From Aestuariivita sp. (GTDB lineage: Bacteria > Pseudomonadota > Alphaproteobacteria > Rhodobacterales > Rhodobacteraceae), in the NCBI GenBank assembly GCA_026709985.1, contig JAPORY010000044.1, positions 1 to 64,000 of the forward strand: a DNA stretch of 64,000 nucleotides, given 5' to 3'. Both the position numbers and the translations under genes were made by a program. Below, in pieces: positions 37,077 through 45,424 of the stretch; the stretch's first letter is position 1; the number at the start of each line of letters is the position of its first letter. Below the pieces are notes generated by a model. The model did no database searches. It was not told where the DNA came from and was given only the letters and a program-made list of their open reading frames with translations.

Positions 37077-37655
37077 ATGGCGCAGCTCGCCTATGACACT
37101 CTAGCCATCGCCAGAGAACTTGAGCGCGACTTCGACTTTCAGCCGAAGCAAGCAGAAGGGACGGCAAGAGTTATTCATCGCCATTTGGTCGGCAATGTCG
37201 CGACGAAAGAAGATATTGAATCCGTCACGGACGCCATTGAAGCCGTTAAGACCGATCTCGTAGCCGTTAAGACCGATCTAGAATCCGTTAAGACCGATCT
37301 AGAATCCGTAAAAACCGAAATCGCAGTCGTTAAGGCCGAAGTAGCTTCCCTTAAGGCCAATACTGCATCTAAGGCCGACCTAGAATCCTTAGAGGGTAGA
37401 GTTGCGTCCAAAGCCGATCTCGAATCCTTAGAGGGCAGAGTTGCGTCCAAAGCCGATCTCGAATCCGCCAAAACCGAAATCGCAGCCGTTAAGGCCGAAA
37501 TTGCAGCCGTTAAGGCCCACATTGCATCCTTTGAAGACAAACTCTTGTCCGTTAAGGACGACCTTGGTGCGTTCAAGGCCGAGATCGTACGCTGGACAAC
37601 TACCCTATTAATAAGTTGCACCGGTCTCATCATTGCCGCAATCGCACTTCTCTAA
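37077..37655 (+). CDS. DUF1640/CCDC90-like coiled-coil protein with C-terminal membrane anchor
   Basis: A 192-residue protein. An N-terminal helical part (MAQLAYDTLAIARELE, then FQPKQAEGTARVIHRHL) resembles the start of DUF1640 proteins. A long coiled coil made of seven-residue units of type xVKTDLE follows, then two 13-residue units SLEGRVASKADLE. The chain ends in a hydrophobic helix (TTTLLISCTGLIIAAIALL). The repeats are also clear at DNA level, so the length may vary by slippage. Relatives include the mitochondrial uniporter regulator MCUR1 and many bacterial proteins of unknown role. I start at ATG 37077 because AAGGA lies nine bases before it. The anchor would place the coil in the cytoplasm. 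Confidence 0.75.
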   Translation: MAQLAYDTLAIARELERDFDFQPKQAEGTARVIHRHLVGNVATKEDIESVTDAIEAVKTDLVAVKTDLESVKTDLESVKTEIAVVKAEVASLKANTASKADLESLEGRVASKADLESLEGRVASKADLESAKTEIAAVKAEIAAVKAHIASFEDKLLSVKDDLGAFKAEIVRWTTTLLISCTGLIIAAIALL

Positions 37656-38380
37656 TCGAAGCCCCAACCTGTGATTTTTCATGCTCAGCGCAGCGGAGTC
37701 CAAGTTCATGGAGATTTCGTGAGACGAAAACTTCCCAGATCGCCTTTGACAGCGCCCTGGTAATTACCGGAGGCGAAGTTCAAGATAAGAATAGGGGCCC
37801 GTGAGAATTGAATTGCTGACGACTTGACGACCAACAATTTCAAAAATTGTGAAAGTTAATTGTCCCTTGGCACAAGACGGATAGATTGGCCGTTTGTAAC
37901 TCATTTTTCCGAGAATAGACTTTCTAGGCGAGTGCAGACCCGCCCTACCGGTTCATCATTTTGTCACTCGATAAGTCGTTTTTTCTGTACACTCATTTCG
38001 CTTCGGAGAATTGACCGTTCGAGTATTTGAGCCCCAATGCTCAAGCTTTGCTTCACGGCGGCAGACAGATAAATTTCCTGAAAAATCCATACCCGAACCG
38101 CCTTTTCTGCAGTCGACGGACTGAAGATAACGGTCTTGAATAACTCCGAGGTTATAATAGCGAGCGTCTTGGTCGCATCATTCCGCATAAACTTGGTAGA
38201 ATGGGGTTTGTTGTATCATGAACGCTGACCAAGTAAACTCCATTCTGATTTTGTCGTATTTTGACATTTGACGCTGTCGTCTTGTGTTGTCCTTGAGACT
38301 TGGCTCCTAGCCCGTTAACAATCGACTAAGCGGGGTCGACTGATAGTTGTGCAAATAACCGAACTAGGGATCCGTATCGT
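37656..38380. other. Gene-poor gap with repeat copy B
   Basis: No supported gene. A 74-codon minus-strand frame (37964-38188) spans the second copy of the imperfect repeat, and its relation to coding is unclear. Further upstream on that strand, frames are broken. Confidence 0.35.
37972..38044. repeat. Imperfect repeat copy B flanking the DUF1640-like gene
   Basis: Partner of 36441-36513, same orientation, about 1.5 kb apart, with the DUF1640-like gene between them. Confidence 0.5.
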
Positions 38381-38605
38381 ATGCTTCATGAATTCCTACT
38401 GTGGTTCGGTAGCACCCTTGTCATTATCGGAGTGGGCTTCCTATTCTGGTCTGTCGTCCGTGTAATCCGAGTTTATCGACGCGACCGTAGCGATGCGCTG
38501 CTGTTTCGTGCCGGAATAAAATCCGCTGTAAAAATCAATTTGATGGCAATCGTTATTTCGGTTTTGGGCTTGCTAACAGTCGTTGCCGGAATTATCTTAC
38601 AGTAG
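38381..38605 (+). CDS. Small two-helix membrane protein, 74 residues
   Basis: Begins MLHEFLLWFGSTLVIIG. It has two hydrophobic segments (about 4-27 and 50-73) joined by a basic loop (VYRRDRSDALLFRAGIK), which should lie in the cytoplasm. There is a weak ribosome-site match (AGGG) before the ATG. It ends about 110 bases before the TIGR01244-type gene and may share its transcript. I do not recognise a named family. Confidence 0.65.
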   Translation: MLHEFLLWFGSTLVIIGVGFLFWSVVRVIRVYRRDRSDALLFRAGIKSAVKINLMAIVISVLGLLTVVAGIILQ

Positions 38606-38714
38606 CGGAAAATCTGCCGTTTCCTCGCAATGTCGCTATCCGAAACTAAAGAAAAAGTAAGAAACGCACGAGCGAACCGACTTGCCCGTACAAATGGACT
38701 CAGAATCTTTAGTC

Positions 38715-39155
38715 ATGACCTTTTCATATATTAACGAGAAATATGCCGTGTCGCCGCAGCTTGAGATCAAGGATCTGCCCGCTATTACTGCGGCGGGTTT
38801 TACGCGCATAATCTGCAACCGCCCTGATGAAGAAGTCGCTGAACCGCAAAAGGCGCAAGTTTTCCGGCTAGAAGCCGAAAAAGTTGGGATCGAGTTTTTT
38901 GAGTTGCCCCTCGTTTACGGTAACATGACCCCTACTAAGGTCAATGAACAACGAACGCTAATTGAGCAAGCCAACGGTTCCGTTTTGGCATATTGTGCCT
39001 CGGGAACTCGCAGCACTGTGATCTGGGCACTCGGCGAAGCAGCCTCGGGCATTGAGGTATCCGAAACTCTATCCGCCACACAACGGGCGGGATACGATCT
39101 GACAAAAATGCGCGAAACGCTCCAATGTGCATTTGACGCAGGTCAAAAAAGTTAG
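38715..39155 (+). CDS. TIGR01244-family phosphatase-like protein (DUF442)
   Basis: A 146-residue protein of the beta-lactamase-hydrolase-like/DUF442 group, related to dual-specificity phosphatases. The N-terminal core YAVSPQLEIKDLPAITAAGFTRIICNRPDEE is typical, and the active loop is CASGTRS (Cys-x2-Gly-x-Arg). Homologues are stand-alone or fused to sulfur dioxygenases and are linked to sulfide metabolism; here it stands alone. I start at ATG 38715 by family alignment; ATG 38694 is in frame too. Confidence 0.85.
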   Translation: MTFSYINEKYAVSPQLEIKDLPAITAAGFTRIICNRPDEEVAEPQKAQVFRLEAEKVGIEFFELPLVYGNMTPTKVNEQRTLIEQANGSVLAYCASGTRSTVIWALGEAASGIEVSETLSATQRAGYDLTKMRETLQCAFDAGQKS

Positions 39156-39390
39156 TGTTACGCAGCACATAAACCACACTGACAAGGGCATTGAAATTCC
39201 AACGCTAGTGATACCGCATAAGTGCCAGCAGGGAAGATAATGCAAGCAGGTATCGCCGAATGACGAGTGTCGGTCACTCGCAAAAGCTTCCCTCTAGTTC
39301 GCTTGCTCGTCATTAAGCCATCGTGTGCGGGCGATCTAACTCGTTTCGGTTGCTGGGACAAATTCTAGACCCTGAGATGTCGGCGTTTTG

Positions 39391-42072
39391 CTAATTCTTG
39401 CTGAGCCCGACAGCCTTCGGGTGAACAATTTGGAATATCCCTCCCGTTTCACGGTGCAAATACCGAATTTCACCACCTAAACGTGTCATAATCTCGCGAC
39501 AGATCGGTAACCCCAGGCCGGCTCCACCCGTTTCATTTGTATTGACCCGTGCGAATTTTTCAAACATCGTTGGACGAACCGAGTCAGGAACACCTTGCCC
39601 ATTGTCGCAAAATTCGATTATGAGATCTCTTTTCGTATCATCCACTTGAATGGTGAGTTCAGGCTCCGGCGCGTTACAATACTTACGAGCATTCTCAATC
39701 ATATTGATAAACACCTGAGCCAATCGATCATGATCGGAACGCAGAGTGACGCGTTCGCTCTCAAGAGAGCGCCTCACGGCAATGGACGATTCTGGGCCGA
39801 TCAGCGCCGCTCTGACAGCGCGATCAAGAGTTTCTTTCAATTGGCCGTCACGAATATTGAGCGTAACCTGACCACTTTCTAAAACGCTCAGATTTAGCAA
39901 GTCATCCAAGAGGCGTGTCAAGCGCAGTGACTCCTCGTTGATGATATCGGCATAGCGTTTCTTTTCAGCCGCATTAAGATTTTTCTCGTCTCTCAATATC
40001 TCTGAAAAGGTTCGAATAGACGTCATCGGAGTACGCAACTCATGACTGATCTGGCTCAAGAAATTATCCTTTTGTAGCGACAGTTCGGTCAGCTTTGCGT
40101 TGGCCTCACGCAATTGATTAGCGGTTTTTTCAAGCTCAGCTGACTTGATTTCTAGTGCACTTGAATACTCAAGGATTCGTGCACTCTCGTCAGCAACCGC
40201 CAATAGATCTTCTACCGATAACATAGCCCCATCAAGGGCTCGTCCAACCATTGCGTGCGCAGTGGCGCCACCTACCGAACCCGCTAATTCCCGCTCTAAT
40301 TCGTGTATAAAGGACGGGGTTGGTGTCGGTATGTCTCCAGTATCACCCTGTCGCTCTGCCTCTCGTTGAAAGAACGCACGTGCCTGATCCGATCCTAGAA
40401 TACGCTGCGACATTATCATCAGATTCTCGCTATTCGCAATTGAGCCAACCCAATCCTTCTGCCTTATCGTATTACTTGGAAAATCGATAAATTGAGCAGC
40501 CTGAAGCTGCTCCATCGGTTTGGGCACCGTTGCGAGCGATATCCCCACAAATGCGAATGAATTTAACGATAGACTCAACAGCACCGCATGCGTGATAGGA
40601 TCAAAGTCAACAAGCCCAAATAGCGCTTGCGGACGCAGCCATTCTAACCCCCACGGTCCATCATTAAGGACCGATACCGAGATCAATCCATCGAAACCAA
40701 TGCCGGGAAGGAGCAAAGTCCATGCCCAAACTGAAAACCCGACGAGTAATCCGGTCAAGGCCCCTGCTCGCGTCGCACCCCGCCAAAATAGGCCGCCGAT
40801 CAACGATGGAAAAATTTGTGCAATACCAACAAAGGCAATAAGTCCAATTGAGGCTAAAGCTGTTCCCCCGCCCGATAGACGGTAATAAAAATAACCCAGA
40901 CCAAGAATAACCCCTATAGAGGTTCGACGCGCAAACAAAACAATCCGACGGACGTCACCAGATATTGCCGCACGGTCGTTACGACGCGACAAGTAAAGCG
41001 GGAGCACTGCGTGGTTAGAAATCATAATTGCGAGAGCAATTGCTGAAACAATGACCATCGACGTTGCAGCCGAAAACCCTCCGAGAAATGCTATGACGGC
41101 GAGTCCGTTCTGACCCTGCGACAATGGCAAACTCAAAACAAACAAATCGGGATTCGACCCCGACGGCAGCACGTCGAGACCAACGACCGCAATCGGAATG
41201 ACAAAAAGACTGATTAGACACAAATAAAGCGGAAAGGACCAGGCGGCGATTCGAAGATGCTCTTCGTCCTCGTTTTCTACCACCATCATCTGAAACATGC
41301 GAGGCAAACAAATGATTGACGCCGCCGAAACCATCGTGATCGCAATCCAGCGGCCAGTATCAGGCCGCCATTCAGCAAGTTTGGAACTGTCAATTCGCGC
41401 TAAAGTTTCACCAATTCCGCCAGAAATCTCCCAAACAACAAAGGCACCAACTGCCAATAACGCGACAAGCTTGACCACAGCTTCGAGTGCGACAGCAACC
41501 ACAACCCCATGGTGGCGCTCGTTGGCATCCAATTTGCGCGTGCCAAATAATATTGTGAACGCCGCAAGCCCGATTGCAACCCAGAGGGCTGTCATATGCT
41601 GTTGGGTATTGATGCTCTCGTCAGCGCTGTAGAAAACCGAAAGCGATAGCGTAATTGATTGAAGTTGAAGGGCAATATACGGGGTTACGCTGACAACACA
41701 GAGTGCTGTTACGACCATTCCAAGAATATTGGATTTGCCGTATCGCGATGAGATCAGGTCTGCGATTGATGTCACGCGTTGGCGACGCCCGACGATTACT
41801 AGGTGCCTTAAGATCCACCACCAGCCGATCATGACCAAAGTCGGTCCCAGATAAATGGTTATGTACTCTAAACCAGATCGGGCCGCATAACCGACCGCTC
41901 CATAGAGCGTCCATCCCGTGCAATATACCGATAAAGACAGCGTATATACCCAAGGTGAAGCGATCCACGCAACGCGACCAGTTGTCGAAGCCCTCTCTGC
42001 CCAAAAAGCAACGACAAAGAGAAGGAGGGCATAACTAAATGAAATCAGTATGATGAAATCGAGTGATGGCAT
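39391..42072 (-). CDS. Symporter-histidine kinase fusion (CbrA-like sensor)
   Basis: An 893-residue membrane sensor. The first ~560 residues are a sodium:solute symporter-like domain of about thirteen helices. A short linker with a coiled coil follows, then a HisKA domain with the H-box SQISHELRTPMTS and an HATPase_c domain with INMIENARKY (N-box), DNGQGVP (G1) and GAGLGLPICR (G2). Such proteins (CbrA group) couple transport or binding of a nutrient to phosphorylation of a response regulator. There is no receiver domain at the end. ATG 42072 is one base after the preceding gene's stop. The CheY-like regulator and the two-helix protein are encoded directly upstream, so these are probable partners. 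The solute is unknown. Confidence 0.9.
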   Translation of the reverse strand: MPSLDFIILISFSYALLLFVVAFWAERASTTGRVAWIASPWVYTLSLSVYCTGWTLYGAVGYAARSGLEYITIYLGPTLVMIGWWWILRHLVIVGRRQRVTSIADLISSRYGKSNILGMVVTALCVVSVTPYIALQLQSITLSLSVFYSADESINTQQHMTALWVAIGLAAFTILFGTRKLDANERHHGVVVAVALEAVVKLVALLAVGAFVVWEISGGIGETLARIDSSKLAEWRPDTGRWIAITMVSAASIICLPRMFQMMVVENEDEEHLRIAAWSFPLYLCLISLFVIPIAVVGLDVLPSGSNPDLFVLSLPLSQGQNGLAVIAFLGGFSAATSMVIVSAIALAIMISNHAVLPLYLSRRNDRAAISGDVRRIVLFARRTSIGVILGLGYFYYRLSGGGTALASIGLIAFVGIAQIFPSLIGGLFWRGATRAGALTGLLVGFSVWAWTLLLPGIGFDGLISVSVLNDGPWGLEWLRPQALFGLVDFDPITHAVLLSLSLNSFAFVGISLATVPKPMEQLQAAQFIDFPSNTIRQKDWVGSIANSENLMIMSQRILGSDQARAFFQREAERQGDTGDIPTPTPSFIHELERELAGSVGGATAHAMVGRALDGAMLSVEDLLAVADESARILEYSSALEIKSAELEKTANQLREANAKLTELSLQKDNFLSQISHELRTPMTSIRTFSEILRDEKNLNAAEKKRYADIINEESLRLTRLLDDLLNLSVLESGQVTLNIRDGQLKETLDRAVRAALIGPESSIAVRRSLESERVTLRSDHDRLAQVFINMIENARKYCNAPEPELTIQVDDTKRDLIIEFCDNGQGVPDSVRPTMFEKFARVNTNETGGAGLGLPICREIMTRLGGEIRYLHRETGGIFQIVHPKAVGLSKN

Positions 42073-42073
42073 C

Positions 42074-42379
42074 TCACTGTTCTTCGTGATCACCCGCAAT
42101 CGTCGATTCGTCCTTTACCGTCGCTCGACTCGACACTCTACCGGCCCATAGGGTGAGGAAAATCACCAAAAACCAAACGCCAAAGATATAAATCACACCG
42201 GTCGACAAGGCGAGGGAGACGGTCGGAAAATCATTCCCATACTGATAGGACGGTGACCAGAAAAGCGGTGCAAAAAAGAGCGCCAGCGCAAGAATTGGCA
42301 ACATCCTAATTCGGTCGATCGCCCGTTGTCGACGATATCGGTTCTCTTCTGGCGATGGTTTTGAGGACACGTTTTTCAC
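42074..42379 (-). CDS. Small two-helix membrane protein in sensor-symporter operon
   Basis: 101 residues. A basic N-terminus (ENRYRRQRAIDRIR) leads to two membrane segments (about 27-43 and 55-80) and a charged tail. Size, position and topology resemble small subunits of sodium symporters (DUF485/DUF4212 type), which precede the symporter gene. It overlaps the response regulator gene by four bases and ends one base before the sensor, so it should be made in step with both. It is likely an accessory subunit of the symporter-like sensor domain, but that is inferred from context only. Confidence 0.75.
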   Translation of the reverse strand: MKNVSSKPSPEENRYRRQRAIDRIRMLPILALALFFAPLFWSPSYQYGNDFPTVSLALSTGVIYIFGVWFLVIFLTLWAGRVSSRATVKDESTIAGDHEEQ

Positions 42380-42756
42380 GGCTTGGCAGCTGAGTTCGCA
42401 AGGTCATTGACTGTCTGCAGCAATTCAGCGTTTGAAAATGGTTTTGTCATAAATCGGGTAGCACCGGCCTTCTCCGCTAACTTGCGATCACGTTGCTGCC
42501 CGCGGGCCGTCAGCATCAATACTGGCAGTCCTTTGGTTTCACTATTGCCACGCAAGCACTTCAGGATTTCTAACCCAGAACAATCTGGCAACATCATATC
42601 AAGGATCACGACATCGGGGCCGACTTGCGAAATTTTTTCGACAGCATTGACGCCCTTTCCGTGCGTATGCACGGACCAACCGTCACGTGACAATAAGAAG
42701 CGCATCGCTTCCATGATGTTCTGCTCATCTTCTATCAGCAGCACCGTGCCAACCAT
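42376..42756 (-). CDS. CheY-like response regulator receiver protein
   Basis: A 126-residue single receiver domain. It has acidic pocket E9/D10, phospho-acceptor D53 (VVILDMMLPD), T83 (LMLTARG) and K105 (FMTKPFS). No output domain is attached, so it should act by protein contact or pass the phosphate on. It is the first gene of the operon with the two-helix protein and the symporter-kinase, hence the likely partner of that kinase. Confidence 0.93.
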   Translation of the reverse strand: MVGTVLLIEDEQNIMEAMRFLLSRDGWSVHTHGKGVNAVEKISQVGPDVVILDMMLPDCSGLEILKCLRGNSETKGLPVLMLTARGQQRDRKLAEKAGATRFMTKPFSNAELLQTVNDLANSAAKP

Positions 42757-42952
42757 TCGATAAGCCCTCCCCGCTAAATGCTCTCGCTTCCTCTCAACGA
42801 TGGATCACTAACAGCTTTGTTTCCTTATTTGAAGAAGGGAGCAAGCAAACGCAGAACGGTAGCAACCTCGTCTTTGGCCTAACTTGAACTGAACCTGGAT
42901 TGGAAAATTGGGACATTACATTTTTTGCAAAAAAAATCGCTGAATACACTTG

Positions 42953-42965
42953 CCCCCCCCCCCCC
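42953..42965. repeat. Homopolymer of 13 C
   Basis: An uninterrupted run of 13 cytosines, followed by AATTTGGAGTACC, about 78 bases upstream of the pentapeptide-repeat gene. Runs of this length are slippage-prone. It could lie in a promoter or leader, or be a sequencing uncertainty. Confidence 0.9.
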
Positions 42966-43042
42966 AATTTGGAGTACCAAAGGGAATCGCACGTCTAAAT
43001 TTTTGTGCACGTCCTTATTTTAGCTAGGTTAATGAATTAGTT

Positions 43043-44173
43043 ATGGCGAATTCCGATTCTATACTTGGTCTGACTCCACGAAGTGTCAAGACGATCCGTT
43101 TCATCCTTTCAATCCTTGGATTTTTTGGATTACTTGCTGGACTGGGAGGAACTGTGCTTACGCTTCAAGAGCAAGAGAAGCAGCAGCGGATCCAAATCAG
43201 TGCAGCAATCGCAAATACCGCGGCACAAGGAATTGACGAAATAACGTCGCCTTTTATCCATTACGGTCTTCATCAGATGTATGAGCAGGAATTTCCCATG
43301 AGAGGGATTACTGCGTCGGGAACGCTGTTCTTAATGGCAGAATTCGAGAATGTAAGTTGGCATGATGTCCGCATGGACAAAGTTGAATTCGCCTGCAATG
43401 ATCAGGCTTATGACAGAATTGATGACTGGGACGAGGATGATCCCAAAAATCCCTTTTGTGCTCGGCTGAAAGGTGCCGACTTTACTGGGGCGTATCTCCG
43501 CAAAGCCCGTTGGGATTCAGCGGATCTGCGTGACGCGAAGTTCACCTCTGCGGATTTAACGGAGGCTCAAATCCTCGATTCTGTCGCGACGAACGCAAAG
43601 TTCCTCGAAGGCGTACAGCTGCGCGGGATCACAATCAAGAATTCTGACTTCACGAAAGCAAAGTTCAGTCCGGAGGCGAAACTCAATTGCACCGTGATGA
43701 ATGAGGAGTGCGCTTTGCTGCAACGATCTGACTTTACCTCGGCAGTAATGAACGATGTTCTGTTCAGGGGTGTTGAGATCAATCGGGTCGACTTTTCCAA
43801 TGCACCAATGGAGAAGGTGGAGTTTGACTGCGAACGCGAGCGCAACGGCAAGCACCCATGTACAACCCTGAAAGAGGTTTGTTTCGCAAGCACCAATCTT
43901 GCCAGAGCCGTCTTCGAAAACACCAAAATAGAGAATGTTGATTTCACTGGGGCTGATTTGAAGAACGCTCGGTTCAAAAATGTCGAATTCGATGACGTCG
44001 TTCTGTCTGAAGAGCAAGAAGCAACCGCAAAGTTTGATCCAATCAGCCTTATGAGCTTGCGTAATGCCCGCAGAAATCAACTTAGTTCAAGGAATGCCGG
44101 CGAAGTTCCGTGTAGTCTTGAATGGAGCCGTCATATTAAGGCATGGAAAAATCGATTTGGACTGGATGACTGA
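43043..44173 (+). CDS. Membrane-anchored pentapeptide-repeat protein
   Basis: 376 residues. An N-terminal helix (around 17-41) is followed by a helical linker (LQEQEKQQRIQISAAI). A region from about 90 to 310 is rich in A(D/N)(L/F)xx repeats such as GADFTGAYLRKARWDSADLRDAKFTSADL and VDFTGADLKNARFKNVEF. It should form a right-handed quadrilateral beta-helix. Cys residues recur in the repeat insertions (FACND, FCARL, LNCTV and others), which is unusual. The C-terminal tail is basic. No function can be named; pentapeptide proteins range from gyrase protection to membrane scaffolds. It is followed at 39 bases by the gene for a secreted protein, so a two-gene unit is likely. Confidence 0.85.
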   Translation: MANSDSILGLTPRSVKTIRFILSILGFFGLLAGLGGTVLTLQEQEKQQRIQISAAIANTAAQGIDEITSPFIHYGLHQMYEQEFPMRGITASGTLFLMAEFENVSWHDVRMDKVEFACNDQAYDRIDDWDEDDPKNPFCARLKGADFTGAYLRKARWDSADLRDAKFTSADLTEAQILDSVATNAKFLEGVQLRGITIKNSDFTKAKFSPEAKLNCTVMNEECALLQRSDFTSAVMNDVLFRGVEINRVDFSNAPMEKVEFDCERERNGKHPCTTLKEVCFASTNLARAVFENTKIENVDFTGADLKNARFKNVEFDDVVLSEEQEATAKFDPISLMSLRNARRNQLSSRNAGEVPCSLEWSRHIKAWKNRFGLDD

Positions 44174-44259
44174 ACAAATTAATCAAAATATTACTAGAAA
44201 AAGAGGAGTACCATGAACCCAATAAAAGAACTTTTCTAGCTGCGACCCTCGTCTGTCTG

Positions 44260-45141
44260 ATGGCTTTTCCTGCATCGTCCTCGGACCCGGGTGTCGCTGA
44301 GATGCAGGCAGTCCTTGAGAAGTGCAGTTTTGATCCGGACCCAGTGGATGGGTTATGGGGTGGTAAGACCGTGCGTGCCGCTCTGGATTATGTTCGTGCG
44401 CATGGTGGGTCGCCGGTGTCAGGTGATCAATCAAGCCTCATGGCACAGGTGGATGGCTTCCGTGTTGGTGACCAAGGGCTCTGCCCCGCGGATCACGCAG
44501 CGACTGGACCAGTCAAAGAGGAGGAGAGTGTGCCAGAACAGGTTCAACAGCAGGAACCGGAAATTACGGGAGAAGCCCGTGACCTGATTGCGCAAATCAA
44601 GACGGAATTGGACGGGAAATCAGCTACCATCTATGATCCTAATCCTGGATCAAGCGGTTGGAGCCAAAGCACGGGCAGCTTAGATATAAACGATAACTGG
44701 ATCAGGTACACAGATACCGTAGAATTTTCGGATGGGAAAGCGGTGGAAACATGGAGTGCCAACCTACTAAACTTGGGACCACCCTCAGAAACGGATATAA
44801 ATGAAATCATTGCGGACGGTGGAAGAGGGTTCATAAAGTTTCCATGCCTCGCTACAGCAGGTGAATGTGGAAAGCGACACTCTGCTAGACGTGATGGATC
44901 AGCATATGATTTTCCGCCGCAACCGGATTTTTTTATTGACAACTGGAATTTCCACCTAAAAATTGATACACTGAAAGTCATTGGCCTAATCGAACGATTA
45001 GCCGCCAGCAGCGGACAAAACACGCAGGATAGAACAACACCCCAATGCTACGAGTGGATAGACCTTGGCAGCATAGCGGACCGGTGCCTGGCGCAACGCG
45101 TACGGCAGAATCTCCCAAGGATTAAAAGCGGGCGGTCTTAG
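44260..45141 (+). CDS. Secreted protein with peptidoglycan-binding-like domain; start region frameshifted
   Basis: The open frame from ATG 44260 codes 293 residues: a Cys-containing PG_binding_1-like motif (EMQAVLEKCSFDPDPVDGLWGG) near residues 10-45, an acidic linker, then a C-terminal region (about 100-280) that I do not recognise, with several Cys. The true start is probably ATG 44213, which has a strong AGAGGAG site, but that frame stops after eight codons. Changing frame by one base just after it would give a typical signal peptide (KRTFLAATLVCLMAFPASS) that leads straight into the long frame. A one-base loss is therefore the simplest explanation; it may be real or an assembly error. As it stands, export is in doubt. 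Confidence 0.7.
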   Translation: MAFPASSSDPGVAEMQAVLEKCSFDPDPVDGLWGGKTVRAALDYVRAHGGSPVSGDQSSLMAQVDGFRVGDQGLCPADHAATGPVKEEESVPEQVQQQEPEITGEARDLIAQIKTELDGKSATIYDPNPGSSGWSQSTGSLDINDNWIRYTDTVEFSDGKAVETWSANLLNLGPPSETDINEIIADGGRGFIKFPCLATAGECGKRHSARRDGSAYDFPPQPDFFIDNWNFHLKIDTLKVIGLIERLAASSGQNTQDRTTPQCYEWIDLGSIADRCLAQRVRQNLPRIKSGRS

Positions 45142-45147
45142 TAAAGC

Positions 45148-45381
45148 GTGGAACCGCGTCGAGTTAGCGAAAACTTTCAAGCCTCGCACAAGCATTGCTT
45201 AACAAACAACGAATTTGCTAAAGATGATGCCTTGCGTAACATGGTTGTTGTCGGAAGAAAGGTAGAGGACGTCGCGGTTGAACGCCAACGCATTTTTGAC
45301 TATTTTCAAGGGAAGGTGAATGAATGCCAAGCCGAGTTTAGGCGAAGGTTTGAAGCGAACGAAGCACGAATGTGTAGCTGA
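45148..45381 (+). CDS. Possible small protein, 77 residues
   Basis: A frame from GTG 45148, or ATG 45241, with a charged, partly helical sequence (ERQRIFDYFQGKVNECQAEFRRRFEANEAR) and two Cys. It lies six bases after the preceding gene's stop. No ribosome site is convincing and no family is recognised. It may be a third gene of the unit or chance. Confidence 0.3.
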   Translation: MEPRRVSENFQASHKHCLTNNEFAKDDALRNMVVVGRKVEDVAVERQRIFDYFQGKVNECQAEFRRRFEANEARMCS

Positions 45382-45424
45382 TTATGACTCAAAGTTGACG
45401 GTCACTTAAACGGAGTCGAGCACA

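Noticed and set aside
37964-38188. 74-codon minus-strand protein across repeat copy B
   Set aside because: The matching segment in copy A is interrupted by a stop, and the upstream region is broken into several frames.
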